A DNA stretch of 64,000 bases, taken from positions 51,015,759 to 51,079,758 of the forward strand of contig JAKGHH010000003.1 in the NCBI GenBank assembly GCA_022828595.1, written 5' to 3'. The notes beneath the pieces are model-generated. The model saw nothing but the letters and a program-made list of their open reading frames with translations. It did not search any database and had not been told where the DNA came from. Position 1 is the first letter of the stretch. Each line of letters begins with the position of its first letter. The translations under genes and the position numbers were made by a program. Shown here in pieces: positions 48,701 through 59,229 of the stretch. This DNA comes from Nelumbo lutea. Its lineage: Eukaryota; Streptophyta; Magnoliopsida; Proteales; Nelumbonaceae.

Positions 48701-51700
48701 CTCCTGGATTTTATGGTACAAAGACAGAAAAAAAGGTTTTTCGGTTGAACAAAGCTTTATATGGACTAAAACAGTCCCCCAAAGCTTGGTTTGACAAATT
48801 CAAACTAGCCCTTGATAGGTTCAGATATGTGTAGGCCCAGTTAGACCACACCTTGTTTATTAAGAGAGTGGATTCTTCTGTAACTCTATTTACTGTGTAT
48901 GTGGACGATGTTGTAATAACAGGGAGTGATACTGGTGAAATTGAGTCTCTTAAGCAACTTTTTCATCAAGAGTTTGAGGTGAAAGATCTGGGGGAACTAC
49001 GATACTTCTTGGGCATTGAGGTAGCTAGATCCAAGCATGAGATTTTTGTCTCTCAACGAAAATATGTCCTTGATCTGCTAGAAGAAACAGGAAAACTGGA
49101 AGTTAATCCTGTGGACACACCTATTGAACAGAACCACAGGATTAGTGCAAAGAGTGGAGAGCCTCTTGAAGATAAAGTTATGTTCCAACAGTTAGTTGGA
49201 AAACTTCTCTATCTTAGCCTCACACGACCTGACATCAGTTATGCAGTCAATGTAGTAAGTCACTATATGCACTCTCCCAGAACTACTCATCTCCTTACAG
49301 TTGAGAGGATATTAGCATATTTGAAGGGGTCCCTAGGCAGAGGCATTTTGTTCAAGAAAAATAACCACATGAAGATAGAAGTCTACACAGATGCTGATTG
49401 GGCTGGTGTATTGATGATCGAAGATCTACCTCTGGATATTGTGCCTTTGTAGGGGGTAATCTGGTCTCCTGGAAGAGTAAGAAACAAAGTGTTGTCTCTC
49501 GTTCCAATGCTGAAGCTGAATATAGGTCCATGGCAAATGGTTTGGCTGAGATTCTATGGTTAAGATCATTACTTGAGGAATTGGGTATTGCTTAAGAGAA
49601 ACCCCTAATGTTGTACTGTGATAACTAGGTTGCCATTAATATAGCCCATAATCTAGTACAGCATGACAAAACTAAGCATATTGAAGTGGACTGGCATTTT
49701 ATTAGAGAAAGAGTTACATCTCAAGAAGTATGCCTCCTCTACATCACCTCTGACATGCAACTTGCACACCTTCTCACCAAGGCTGTTTCAAGAAAGAAGT
49801 TAGAAGAAGACTATACACGTTGAAATGACAAACATCTACTCTCAACTTGAGGGGGAGTGTAGGAAAGTGTGGACCCCACATTAGTGTACTCGTGTGATAG
49901 CCTGAGTTATACTTAGATTTAATTAAGTCATTGATTAGGATTAGCTTTCCTAGTAGGATTAGTTTTAATCCTATTCTATCTTATCTAGGATTAATTTTTA
50001 ATTATCTTATCTAGCCATGTAAGCATTAAAGTTCTTTTACAATTAGGAAACTATGTATATAAATTCAAAGGGTAGGGCGGCTGTTTTAACACAACCAACC
50101 ACTCTCTTCTCCTAAAACCCTTCCACGAGTTTCTCTTCTCCATCTCTCTTCTTTTCTCTTCTCTTCTCTTCTAATTTTCTTTTATTTACTGTTCAAATCT
50201 GTAGTCTTGTACGACTACTTAATTCATTGAATGTATCATCATCATCCAAGCCTTATCCCAACCATGTGCGGTTGGTTACATGAGTCCTGCTTCACCATTA
50301 TGTTCTGCTTAATGCCATATCCATTGTTAAATTACGCTTAAATCATTTCATACTAGTTCTATCCATGTCCTTTTTGGTCCACCCCTATCCCTTCTAGCCC
50401 CTTTAACTTACAACAAATCATCTCTTCTTACAAGTGCTATTGATAGTCTTCTATGCATGTGATCAAACCACCTAAATCTACTTTCTCTTATTTTGTCACA
50501 CCTATTGGAGCTACTCCTAAGTTCCTTTAAATGACTTCATTTCCTATCTTATCTTTTCTAGTGTTTCCACTTATCCATCTCAGCATACACATTTCTAACA
50601 ACTCATAGAATGGCTTATTAACTTTCTTCACTTTAGTCACAAATGTCAGGCCTTTTAAGTAAAATAGCAGTTTCTGTCATACTAAATAATTTTAAATATT
50701 TATTCTACAATTGTAAGCATGTGCATACAACCTGAGCAAGCCAAAAGATAAAGAATTGAAAATTGGAAAATTGAAAAAAAAAAAAAGAAGAACAATTCAG
50801 CAACCTACTAATTCAATTTTGTTCTTAAAAGCTTCCTTTCTCAATATTCCAGTCTCCTCCAGAGGCACATCTGGGACCACGAGCCCTGAAAGAAAGTTGA
50901 ATAAAAAATTATACAGAACACAATAAGTGAATAATAGAAACAAAGAAAGAAGTTTGGGAAACCGGTAAGTATGTTTCTGGATGCTTTCGGACTTTCTGGG
51001 ATTTATTGTGTTTAAGGATGAAAAGAGTTTACAACATATATAAGGTCCAAAAGCATCCATCTTTTAGGAGAATCCCAAAATTAGTCATGTGCATAATGAT
51101 CCTTGTCCACATCAATGCCATATCCTCTATATTGCACTTCTTCCATATGAATAAAAACCTTTTAGTTTCTTATATTTTCTTCAGAATATAAAGGAACAAA
51201 AATTCTTGTTTTTAGTTTCTTATATTTTCTTCAGAATATAAAGGAACAAAAATTCTTGTTTTTAGTTTCTTATATTTTCTTTAGAATATAAAGGAACAAC
51301 AATTCTTGCAACATAGAAAAAGGCTATTGAACTAAAACTCTATGGTTGTTGCATGGAATGACAGAGAAATGCATAGACCCATTTGTTCACTTCCACTTGC
51401 ATTTCAACATGCCAGAACATAGTTGTCAAGGCAACAAGGCGCCCTTGGAGGCTCGCCTCACCCAGTCGCCTAGCAGTTTTGTATAGTGTCATATAAAATA
51501 CTTTTACATTGTTACTTTTTTGAGAAATTATAAAATAGACATTATTAAACAAAAATATTCATTTTTTGTGTTTATAAACTAATTTCTTTTTATTATTTTC
51601 TTATTTATTAGAGTTTAATCAACACAAACATTGCTAACTGATGTATTGAACCCTCAAAGACTTCAGAATTTGAACCAATAAGTAAGGGAAAAACTTAAAG

Positions 51701-54700
51701 TTTTGTCTAAACAACACATTTCTTCCTCCACATCTTCTTCTTCTTCTTCTTCTTCTTCTTCCACCCTTTTCTTTTCTTCTTTTCATATAACAAAAATAGG
51801 GGTTCAGTCCCCATATTTTTTGAATTCTCTTTTCTTTATTCTTTTTCTTCTCATAAATATGTTGATTTTTTAGACATAAACATGAATTTTATAATTTTCT
51901 TATGAAAATTATGGATACTTATTAAGGAAACATGGTTATGGAACCTAGGGAACTTCCTAGGATATGTATTTTCACTTAAAAAAATCCATCGCCTAGGCGA
52001 CTAGGCAACAAGGCACCCCCCTGTCACCTAGCCTCGCCTTGGTGCCTTGAAAACTATGTGCCAGAACTATTACCAACAGGATTATAAACTTCTCTTCTTG
52101 CAAAAACATAAATAATCTCTACAAAAGATTAGTTCCTTGTTCTAGAATATCCATAGTAAACAAACTTTTTTTGAGATAAGATAACATATATTTTCAATAA
52201 TCAAAAAGGGGGATTGTATTCCATATTTTTCTCAGTAACATCCTTTGAAGCAAGCAGCTGAAGTTTGTGATTTCTGAATTCAACTAAAATTTTAATTTTA
52301 AAAGTTCACACTTAGAGGCCTAAAGCCAAGATACTTTGCTTATTGCAAGGACTGAGACTTGGTTACTTCCTAGGAATGAGTTAGCTAGTGGTCAAAGGCA
52401 ATTCATACTTGGTAGTGGGATGAATGCTTTCCGGTTCAGATGGTCCTGGGCCCTTCAGCACTTCATAAGAGAAAGAAGATTTCTACTTTCCATAAGGAAT
52501 AGCTCATTTAGCTAGAGCAGACTCCTAAGTTCAAAAGTTATTCTTGTAGACAACCTTGTTGTGCCGTTGGGCATTCTGTTTTTTATGTGTCAGTGTACAC
52601 TATGTTCCCCTCATTGGATTCTTATTGGTGTAAGAGGCATATCCAGGCGGTGTTTGGTATGGCATCCGTTTATTTGATAAACGGTGTCATGTCATCACCA
52701 CATCAGCATTTGTCCCATCATGCCAATTCATACGCATAGGTATTGATAAATCTTGGTCTTGATTTTCATGTACGCCAACCGTTGGGGGAAGCTTCATTTT
52801 AATGCTCCCCCAAAGGTTAAGCGTTTATTTACTGTTCCACTGATGTCACATCTAGTTGTCAATAAATCACAGAAAAACATTTATCAACCACTTTTTCTCG
52901 GTTTTGAAGACAAATCAAGTACAAAAGTTTATTTAATAAACAAAAGCTATACCAAACACATAGCTAATCTTTTTTCCATTCCAAATTTGGTAAACACTTA
53001 ATGATCTTTCTCAACAATAATGGTTAATGAGAAGATTATTTCTGCAAGAAGCAAAGACTGGCAAAATAGAAATAATAATAAGGAAGAAACTCCAAATAGA
53101 ATAGAGACAAACTAAACAAGACTTTGACCTTTCTAGAAAGATGGATTTAAGGAGATTTTTCTAATTTTTTTATGAATTTAAACCCTGCTTTATAATGGAG
53201 CAAGTTAAAAGAATACCCCAAAGTCACTTAAACCAGTTAGTCATATCAATTTTTTCAATAGGGTTCACTTTGAGACTGATTCCCTAAATTATAACAGAAC
53301 CTAGTAGAAATATAGCTTTTTTTTCACAAATTGATGCAACAAAAGGCTGCCAAAGGATTGAACTCTCCATTAAACTAAGCAAGCAGTGTTCATTAGTAAG
53401 ACCTACATTAATTCCCTATCCAGGTATGGTATGGTCATTGGATAAACCTGGCCTCGTTAGTTTTTCCCCTCAGACATTAGCAAAGCAAGATTATTTCAGA
53501 CAGAGAGATACATTACCATGTACACCAGCGTCCTTTACAGTAGACATGAACTTCTCAATGCCGCGCTTAAGAATTGGATTGTAATATGAAAATAATGCAA
53601 TTGGACAAGATAGTTGTGGGACCACCTGCTTAGCAAATGTGGAAAACCTGATATTAAAAGTTTATAGCAAATTACTCTAGTACAGAAACAAACAAATTTC
53701 ATGCACAGGTATAACAGAAATTATTATGAAATCCATAGGCTCCATTTGGACAAATTCTCACTTTTTAGCTTTAGACCATGGAAAACAAAATTGCGCCAAA
53801 AAGTTGTTTTGAGTGTTTGCTAAGGATTGCTTTTAAAACTATTATAATCTAATTCCAAATCACTTTTTAGCCCCAAAGCATGAAGCCTTGCGGTTTAAAA
53901 GCACAAATCCAAAAGCTTATCCAAAAGCAACCTTAATGTTGAGGTAAACACATATCCTTTTAGCTAGCTGTTTTTAAAACGAGAGTTTGTGTGTGTGAGT
54001 GAGCTTGTCCAAACGTCTGCAAACACATATTCCATGTTTAATGAAGCATCTGAGATCCTACCTCTTTTAACATGGAAACAATTGCATCAAAGTTGGTCCC
54101 TCTGGCTAAAGCACGTGTAGCAGCAGCCTGAAATATTGATAGAAAATCAATAGCTTAAGAAAAATTACCAAGAAAGAGAAATGGAAGAACAGGAAAGAAA
54201 TTAATACTTAGTGGTACCTGGATAACTGGACCATCTGCCAAAGGATCAGAGTATGGAACACCCAATTCAATTATGTCTGATCCACAAGAATCAAGCACCT
54301 TTAATGCTTCTGCTGTAGTCGACAGATCAGGATCACCAGCTGTGATGTATGGGATAAATGCAACCTTTGCATCAAAGGCATGCTCATCAGATAGAGTGAT
54401 ATTAAGAAACAAGCAGTTCTTTACAAAGATAATTGCAGATTGCATATACAATATAATAGCAATGGGATTTGATAAAATTAAAAATGATCTTCATTCAGAA
54501 TTAGATCACTTATATCAGCATGTATATTGGGTGGCAACAAATTATATAAAACAAGAACTGGGATAAAAAAAAAAAATTGAACTTTATTGCAGCATCCAAG
54601 TAGCAATAACATGGTACCTCATACCCATAAGAACTTATAAATTTGGAGGTTTCAGAAAGGAGATTAATCTACCAGGTATATGGGACTTTGGGCAATTAAG

Positions 54701-55666
54701 ACATTCAAATTAAGAAACATAACATTTTCGTGTTACAGCTGTACCTTTGGATATATAGACCTTAAAAATGAGCTATTCTTTTCGGTGGGGCTATGGACAC
54801 TTAACTGGTTTGATCTGTGTATTACAAGAGGTAACGATTTTTCATGTATTATTATTCCCTGTTTTCTCAACAAATGGGGCATTGTCTCCACTACAACCTT
54901 AAAAGAACATGAACAACGACAAAGAAACTTCCCCATAGCCCTATAACATTGAAATGGACTACAGAGTTGCATGTAGAACAGGTAGCATAACTCCCTAATT
55001 AGTACTCAAATCAAATGATTGACAGACCAACGGGGTGATATATGTAAACTTTTTCTACATTGTAGCAAGTTGAAGTCCAAACTACAGAATGACAATTGGA
55101 TAACGAATTTAAAATTTCCCCATCAATTCTAAAACATGCTTTTCCGTTACAGGACGATGACGAACAAACTATTAAACCCAAGTAAAGTTTATCATCGCAG
55201 AAAAATGCAGGCACAGACCATCTGAATTACGAGTATCCACAACAATGTTGAATGTCAAGTTGTGAACATTGAGACCGAAAGTGAATATATGAAAAAGAAA
55301 AACACTGAAGAACGGAGATTTTAGAAAACTGCTTACACATACAAAGGAAAACAGTAAAAGATAAACAACGAAAAGAGACTCCCAAGTTTAAAAGACCCAT
55401 ATGCTCACTTTGCCTTTCTGTTTGAGTCTGGTGAATGTTTCAGAGAGCCCAACAGTTGGAGCCACAACCATAGAAGCCATAGGTGACCGAGACTTCACTG
55501 AAACAATGGATTTCTTGGTGGAAAAGAGGAGGAAATGACGACTCTGATTGAGGGATTTCTTGGGTTGTAGAAGGCAACTTGATTTCAGAGCGACGGCCAT
55601 CGCACCCCCTGAAGCAGCAGCAGCAGGTCTGTCGTGCTCGTCCGTGATATCTGATGTGATTGGCAT
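39799..55666 (-). CDS. TSA1: Tryptophan synthase alpha subunit, plastid, nine exons
   Basis: Exons, minus strand: 55,666-55,409; 54,364-54,218; 54,127-54,062; 53,625-53,517; 50,885-50,809; 42,075-41,998; 41,087-41,010; 40,072-40,013; 39,933-39,799. All introns are GT-AG and the junctions keep frame. The product is 335 aa from the first ATG. It is 313 aa from Met23 (55,600; MAVALKSS), which aligns with known plant N termini and is the likelier start. The enzyme splits indole-3-glycerol phosphate to indole and glyceraldehyde 3-phosphate in the chloroplast and passes indole to the beta subunit. Catalytic Glu ([11 protein letters not shown], residue 119 of 335) and Asp (LADGP, 130) are present, as are the phosphate-binding GFGIS and GSAMV segments. 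A Ser/Lys-rich transit peptide precedes about residue 75. Intron 5 is 8.7 kb because of transposons. A plant IGP-lyase paralogue (BX1/TSA-like) is possible, but the transit peptide favours TSA. Confidence 0.93.
40351..40737 (+). mobile_element. 5'-truncated LINE 3' end in TSA intron 7
   Basis: Flanked by a perfect 10-bp duplication GCAATCAATT (40,341-40,350 and 40,738-40,747). The 5' part reads, with stops, as the end of a LINE RNase H region ([15 protein letters not shown], then [11 protein letters not shown]). It ends with an A-rich tail (CATAAAAAAATT). Truncation, tail and TSD are the signature of target-primed reverse transcription. Orientation is opposite to TSA. Confidence 0.8.
41370..41920 (+). 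mobile_element. 5'-truncated LINE 3' end with RNase H, TSA intron 6
   Basis: Reads [12 protein letters not shown], then [16 protein letters not shown], then [15 protein letters not shown], then [10 protein letters not shown]. This is the RNase H domain found at the C terminus of plant L1-type LINEs, with later stops and frameshifts. Parts of its end also resemble the copy at 40,351. Imperfect flanking words (TGTTGAAGACTT at about 41,339, TGCTGAAGATTC at about 41,921) may be a decayed TSD, which would place the left edge near 41,350. Confidence 0.7.
42080..44564. other. TSA intron 5, part left of the copia element
   Basis: AT-rich, with no coding region of its own. Contains homopolymer runs (poly-A near 42,407, poly-T near 43,560). 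No bounded repeat is recognised here. Confidence 0.5.
44565..44569. repeat. Target-site duplication, left (TAATT)
   Basis: TAATT here and at 50,220-50,224 flank the copia element. The 5-bp length is typical of LTR retrotransposon integration. Confidence 0.85.
44570..44924 (+). repeat. 5' LTR of the copia element
   Basis: Starts TATAGGAAAG (TGTAGG in the 3' copy, so the first TG is mutated) and ends TACGACTACT. A TATA-like TATATAAT lies at about 44,768, and a CT-rich block at about 44,818-44,880. Confidence 0.9.
44925..44935 (+). other. Primer-binding site of the copia element
   Basis: TGGTATCAGAG directly after the LTR, complementary to the 3' end of initiator methionine tRNA, the usual copia primer. 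Confidence 0.88.
45470..49825 (+). pseudogene. copia gag-pol, disrupted
   Basis: Gag begins near 45,490 (FDGSNYLEW). It contains a frame-breaking duplication and ends in a CCHC knuckle ([14 protein letters not shown], about 46,293). Protease [12 protein letters not shown] is near 46,610. A 520-codon stretch (46,996-48,558) holds the GAG-pre-integrase segment ([11 protein letters not shown]), integrase ([24 protein letters not shown]) and the start of RT. Stops lie at about 48,556, 48,676 and 48,831. RT continues with YVDD near 48,898. A frameshift near 49,405 splits RNase H (TDADWAG, then [10 protein letters not shown] and [12 protein letters not shown]) up to about 49,825. Confidence 0.88.
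45491..45744 (+). repeat. 127-bp tandem duplication inside copia gag
   Basis: Units start TGATGGTTCAAACTACTTAG at 45,491 and 45,618 and differ at only a few bases. 127 is not a multiple of 3, so the duplication itself breaks gag. Confidence 0.9.
49845..49857 (+). other. Polypurine tract of the copia element
   Basis: ACTTGAGGGGGAG immediately before the 3' LTR. Confidence 0.8.
49858..50219 (+). repeat. 3' LTR of the copia element
   Basis: Starts TGTAGGAAAGTGTGG and ends TACGACTACT. It is a few bases longer than the 5' LTR because of extra CTTTT/CTCTT units in the CT-rich tract. Confidence 0.9.
50228..50655 (-). mobile_element. RTE-like LINE 3' end, 5'-truncated
   Basis: On the minus strand it reads, with breaks, [21 protein letters not shown] and [13 protein letters not shown] phrases, then [10 protein letters not shown]. 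These are typical of the C terminus of plant RTE-clade LINE reverse transcriptases. The 3' end is a (GAT)n microsatellite (CATCATCATC on the plus strand, about 50,240), also an RTE trait. It lies just outside the copia TSD, in TSA intron 5. Confidence 0.6.
51161..51310. repeat. 3 x 50-bp tandem repeat in TSA intron 4
   Basis: The unit begins TTTAGTTTCTTATATTTTCT at 51,161, 51,211 and 51,261. The first two are essentially identical and the third has a few changes. Confidence 0.92.
51418..52058. mobile_element. MITE with TGCCAGAA target duplication, TSA intron 4
   Basis: TGCCAGAA occurs at 51,410-51,417 and 52,059-52,066. Inverted ends are CATAGTTGTCAAGGCAACAA and GCCTTGAAAACTATG. It contains a TTC microsatellite (about 51,731-51,760). 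Depending on boundary choice the duplication is 8 or 9 bp, so hAT or Mutator type. 641 bp, non-coding. Confidence 0.78.
52646..52960. mobile_element. MITE with GTGTTTGGTAT ends, TSA intron 4
   Basis: GTGTTTGGTATGGC on the left and GCTATACCAAACAC on the right are inverted. The interior matches, inverted, about 1,000-1,222. PIF/Harbinger-like by end sequence; the TSD is unclear. Confidence 0.6.
53738..54020. mobile_element. MITE in TSA intron 3
   Basis: GGCTCCATTTGGACAA and TTGTCCAAACGTCTGC are imperfect inverted ends. Contains a TG/AG-rich tract near 53,990. It accounts for most of this otherwise short intron. Confidence 0.55.
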
Positions 55667-55754
55667 ATTGAGACCGGGATTTAGAGGGATTTAGAGGGAT
55701 AGAAACTCCTCGGATCGGTCTTGCAACGTACTCTCATCTCGTGTGCATTATTGG

Positions 55755-55762
55755 ACACGTGT
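55755..55762. promoter_or_regulatory. G-box (ACACGTGT) upstream of TSA
   Basis: A palindromic ACACGTGT about 90 bp before the first TSA ATG (minus strand), in the expected promoter. A candidate bZIP/bHLH site. Confidence 0.45.
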
Positions 55763-55799
55763 GATCTGTTAACAGACGTAACGGTGCTTTAAGCCAGTA

Positions 55800-57100
55800 T
55801 TTTCAAGTTCAACCCGGATAGTCGAACCTGTGAACCGGGTATTGGGTCTGAGTTTTTTATGATTATGATTGTTTCATCGGACGATTTGTGATGTTTTTAC
55901 TTTTTAGTACCGTGAAACCCGCCTTCGAACAAACTGTGGACAGACCAGGGGCGTTCGTTTTCCGGTAAACGGGGTAGGTGAGTTTGGTGGGTACGACGGA
56001 AAAGAAAATATGGTCATTACGAAAAATAATGATTCCCATTTCCCGAGAGAGAGATTCATTTCTCTACGTAAATATTAAGCATTATCGTCTTGAGACTTGG
56101 GTAAACAATTTTTTATCGTATAAATTGATAAATTTTATCCGTACAAAAGTTGCGATATTATACGAATAAAATGGTCATTATATAAGGGTTTTTTTTTTTT
56201 TTTTCTCCGGCCGGCAACCCCTGGATTTGACCCTAGACTGCGTTTGAAAGCCGTGTAAATACAAATTTAGATGGAGTTTAACACACCGATGGATTTATGA
56301 GAGTGTAAAACGGGAATCAGACCCATTTAACACTCTTCGGTAAATTGATGTAAATTAAACGTTGGAGTTGAGGAATTGGAGGCGGATGAACGGAGAGGGT
56401 GTAGTCTTTGTCGGCCAATGCGTTTGCTGCAGTCCTTGCTGGCCGAGAGAAATGCCTTCATCTTGAAGTCCCACTGCTCTGTTGAATCGATTGTTAATCA
56501 TGTTTGGTCCATTTTGAAATAAAAATCATGGTGTTGGGACATTCATATTTAGGGTCTATTTGTTTGTTCTGAAGTTTGATATTTGAAAATGCAATAATTA
56601 TGTTAAGAGGTATATTGGTATTGTTGAATTTTTTTTTCAATTTTATATGTAGAGAATATTGTTCTGAATTCTAAAAATTATCAAATATTCATTTTGACCC
56701 CATATATGAGAGTGTTTTTTTTTTTTTTTTGAGGGACATCTTTAGAAAAACAAAAAGTTATATGATTGCAGAGATAAGAAAAAATGAACAACAATTACAA
56801 GCCTTTAATGTTATAAAATGGGTCCATTGTAATTTACATAGGGATCGTTCAAGTGTTGGACCATATCAATCGATTCCTTTTTGTATGTATTGGACTATTC
56901 CGAAACCCTTTTCTCTCATTAATTTCATTAAATTATATTTAGGGCCGAATTATCTCTCATTAGATTTACATTTACTCTTATATTTAAGTGCAATTTTTGT
57001 CATTAATTAGTTAATTACTCCTATAATTAATGCATAATTTTAAATTTGAATTTCAATTTTAGCGCCTAATTGAAATTCCCCTCTCATTAATTTCATTAAT
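55800..57100. other. Intergenic region upstream of TSA
   Basis: Contains a diverged MITE-like fragment ('gactgcgtttgaaagc...gtgtaaa', about 56,237-56,370) and homopolymer T runs near 56,190 and 56,715. No gene is supported. Confidence 0.4.
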
Positions 57101-57119
57101 TAATAACCCTCTTTCTCGT

Positions 57120-57222
57120 TAAATTTATTTTGTTAGTATAAAACTACAAATTTAACAATATCAAGATTCGAACCCTAGCCATTAAGCTTTAACAACTAGA
57201 AATTCACCACTAAGCCATGCCC
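57120..57222 (-). repeat. tRNA-derived SINE head
   Basis: On the minus strand, A box TGGCTTAGTGG (57,217-57,207) and B box GGTTCGAATC (57,174-57,165) have correct spacing for a pol III promoter. The adjacent sequence does not fold as an intact tRNA, so this is a SINE or tRNA-derived repeat rather than a tRNA gene. Confidence 0.5.
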
Positions 57223-57768
57223 ATTTGCTTGCTATAGGTTTATGAATTTTTATTGTTAAGTAAATTCTCTCTTTTTCTTAATATATGCTTATCAATAAAT
57301 GTTATAATTAATTATTAAAATTTATGTATTAATAAATATTAAGATAAATCATATTCATTATTTTAAAACTAATGTATATCGGTATACATTTTAGTGTTAT
57401 TTTTTGTTTTTTCACGTTTTAATTATTCCATCATTTGTTAATGGTTACCAAGTGTGTGCTGATATCTCGAATTTTATATAGACCATTAAATTATAGTTTT
57501 TTTTTTTACTTTTAAATAACTTATTTACAACCATATAAAACTTGTAGCTATCATTATTAATATTTTTTTAGGATTTATTTGAGTATTTTAGTATATTTAT
57601 GCGTATCTTGATTTTTCATTCGTATACGTATCCAAAGCGTATCCTGATACGTCTCTTAAAATTATCTTTCCAATACACCTTACGTTTTCGATACTTTAAA
57701 CATTGGGTCATAGTGGTTCTCTACATAAAAATAAAGAAAAATCTCATTTTGATTAAGTGAAAATCATA

Positions 57769-58097
57769 GGCTTCGTTTGGATCTGGTGTAAAACATCATC
57801 AATGTAAAGGTACACTGATGATATTTTACATTGAACCATATAATAGGTGACCGTTTCATTTTAAAAACTGTGATAAAAAAGCTTAAAGTTTTACATGATA
57901 TACTACATTGATTATCGATGTAAAACTTTTTTCTTGATGAGGTTTTACATCGATCCACTTCACCCAAACGTCAACAAATCTAAACTGGAGTGGAGTCTTA
58001 GATCGATATTCATTTACACTCCTTCTAAATGCCAACAAAACCAAACTATTGTAAACTTTTATATTGTTCTTGATTTACACTGATTCCAAACGCAACC
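57769..58097. mobile_element. Tourist-like MITE (family 1), copy 2
   Basis: Ends GGCTTCGTTTGGATC and GATTCCAAACGCAACC, flanked by ATA (57,766-57,768 and 58,098-58,100). The interior has the same 'ATCGATGTAAAA' style as 3,014-3,359. 329 bp. Confidence 0.7.
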
Positions 58098-58100
58098 ATA

Positions 58101-59160
58101 AGGCCCTAAAATCTCTCATTCACTTATTTTTATCCTATTTTTTAATTTAAAATTGAATTTAGGTAGATAAGGATAAGTGGAGAATAATTGAATTGATAAG
58201 GGAGGTGGTTGATTCTTATAGGCTGTTATATTAGGAGTTCCTTAATAGAGAGAAATACTTACTAAATAGGTGGATAGGGTCCCTCCTTTAAGCTATATTC
58301 TAAAAGAAAGCAACTCCCATTCGTTCTATTCTTACCTACCGAACCATTATTGACAAAAGGAGAATTAACTCTAGTCTCTCTAGCCTAGTACTAGAGTATG
58401 TGAAAAGCACCATTGAGAAGTACAAAAAACTTTTGTCAAATATTGCAAACCATCGGCCCATGTTCGAAAATCCATAAAGAGAAAAATACAATACAAATAC
58501 AAACAAAAAATTAAACTGAATAAGTGATCAACCTAACTTTGGGAACATTCTACTTGGCTTAAAATAAAAAACAATAAGAAGAAGAAGAAGGGACATTCAT
58601 GGCAATGGACTCTACAAATATCATTTAGTTTATTTGTTTTATTATTCTATTTTGTTGACATTCAGTAAACCAATAGTGGTATAAGAGCGGGACGCTGCAT
58701 ACCATGGTTGGATTGATTAGAAGGCCAACGATGAGCTAAAAAAAATCTTGATGATTTTATTAATGATTGAGTGTATCATTTAATTTAATTATAAATTTTA
58801 GTTAATGGGTTTTGGTGGTGTTCATTCCAAAGACATGGCTTGATTTAAATTTGTTAATGTGAGAAAGCCATTTCCTTGTATCGTTACTTGTTGATGTAAT
58901 TCTTTGATTACTTTATTTTAAATTGTAGATGTCGAAATTTTAAAGGTATCAATGACGTAACAGACCATGTTGAGAATGCATAGTACTATTGTTGATATTT
59001 TTTTGAGATGCCTTAAGTGTTCTATTATTATTTTTTGAGATAAATTTTGTGCTTCATAAAATAATAATAGAAATTTTAGGACTATTTGCATGCTCACGTA
59101 TGGCGGCCTTACGTGAATCAAAGATGTTTAGGCAATCCACTTAATTGATTTTATATGAGT
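58101..59160. other. AT-rich intergenic sequence
   Basis: No gene or bounded repeat is supported. Confidence 0.45.
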
Positions 59161-59162
59161 TT

Positions 59163-59184
59163 ATATATATATATATATATATAT
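59163..59184. repeat. (TA)n microsatellite
   Basis: About eleven TA units. Confidence 0.9.
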
Positions 59185-59229
59185 TAAATGAAGGCTTTCA
59201 GGCTACAGTCTCTACTATTGTGGCATTTT

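Larger units (their letters stand above)
44570..50219 (+). mobile_element. Full-length Ty1/copia retrotransposon in TSA intron 5
   Basis: Two LTRs (44,570-44,924 and 49,858-50,219), PBS, gag-pol region, polypurine tract and 5-bp TSD are all recognisable over 5,650 bp. The order protease-integrase-RT-RNase H defines copia. The reading frame has stops, frameshifts and a 127-bp duplication, so the element is not autonomous. The LTRs differ at roughly 14 positions by eye (about 4 percent) plus a small indel in a CT-rich tract, so the insertion is moderately young. It lies in the opposite orientation to TSA. Confidence 0.93.

Noticed and set aside
54273..54566. Plus-strand ORF over TSA exon 2
   Set aside because: Antisense shadow of the TSA exon; no domain of its own.
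57165..57217. tRNA gene
   Set aside because: Pol III boxes are present, but no acceptor stem or anticodon arm can be formed around them.
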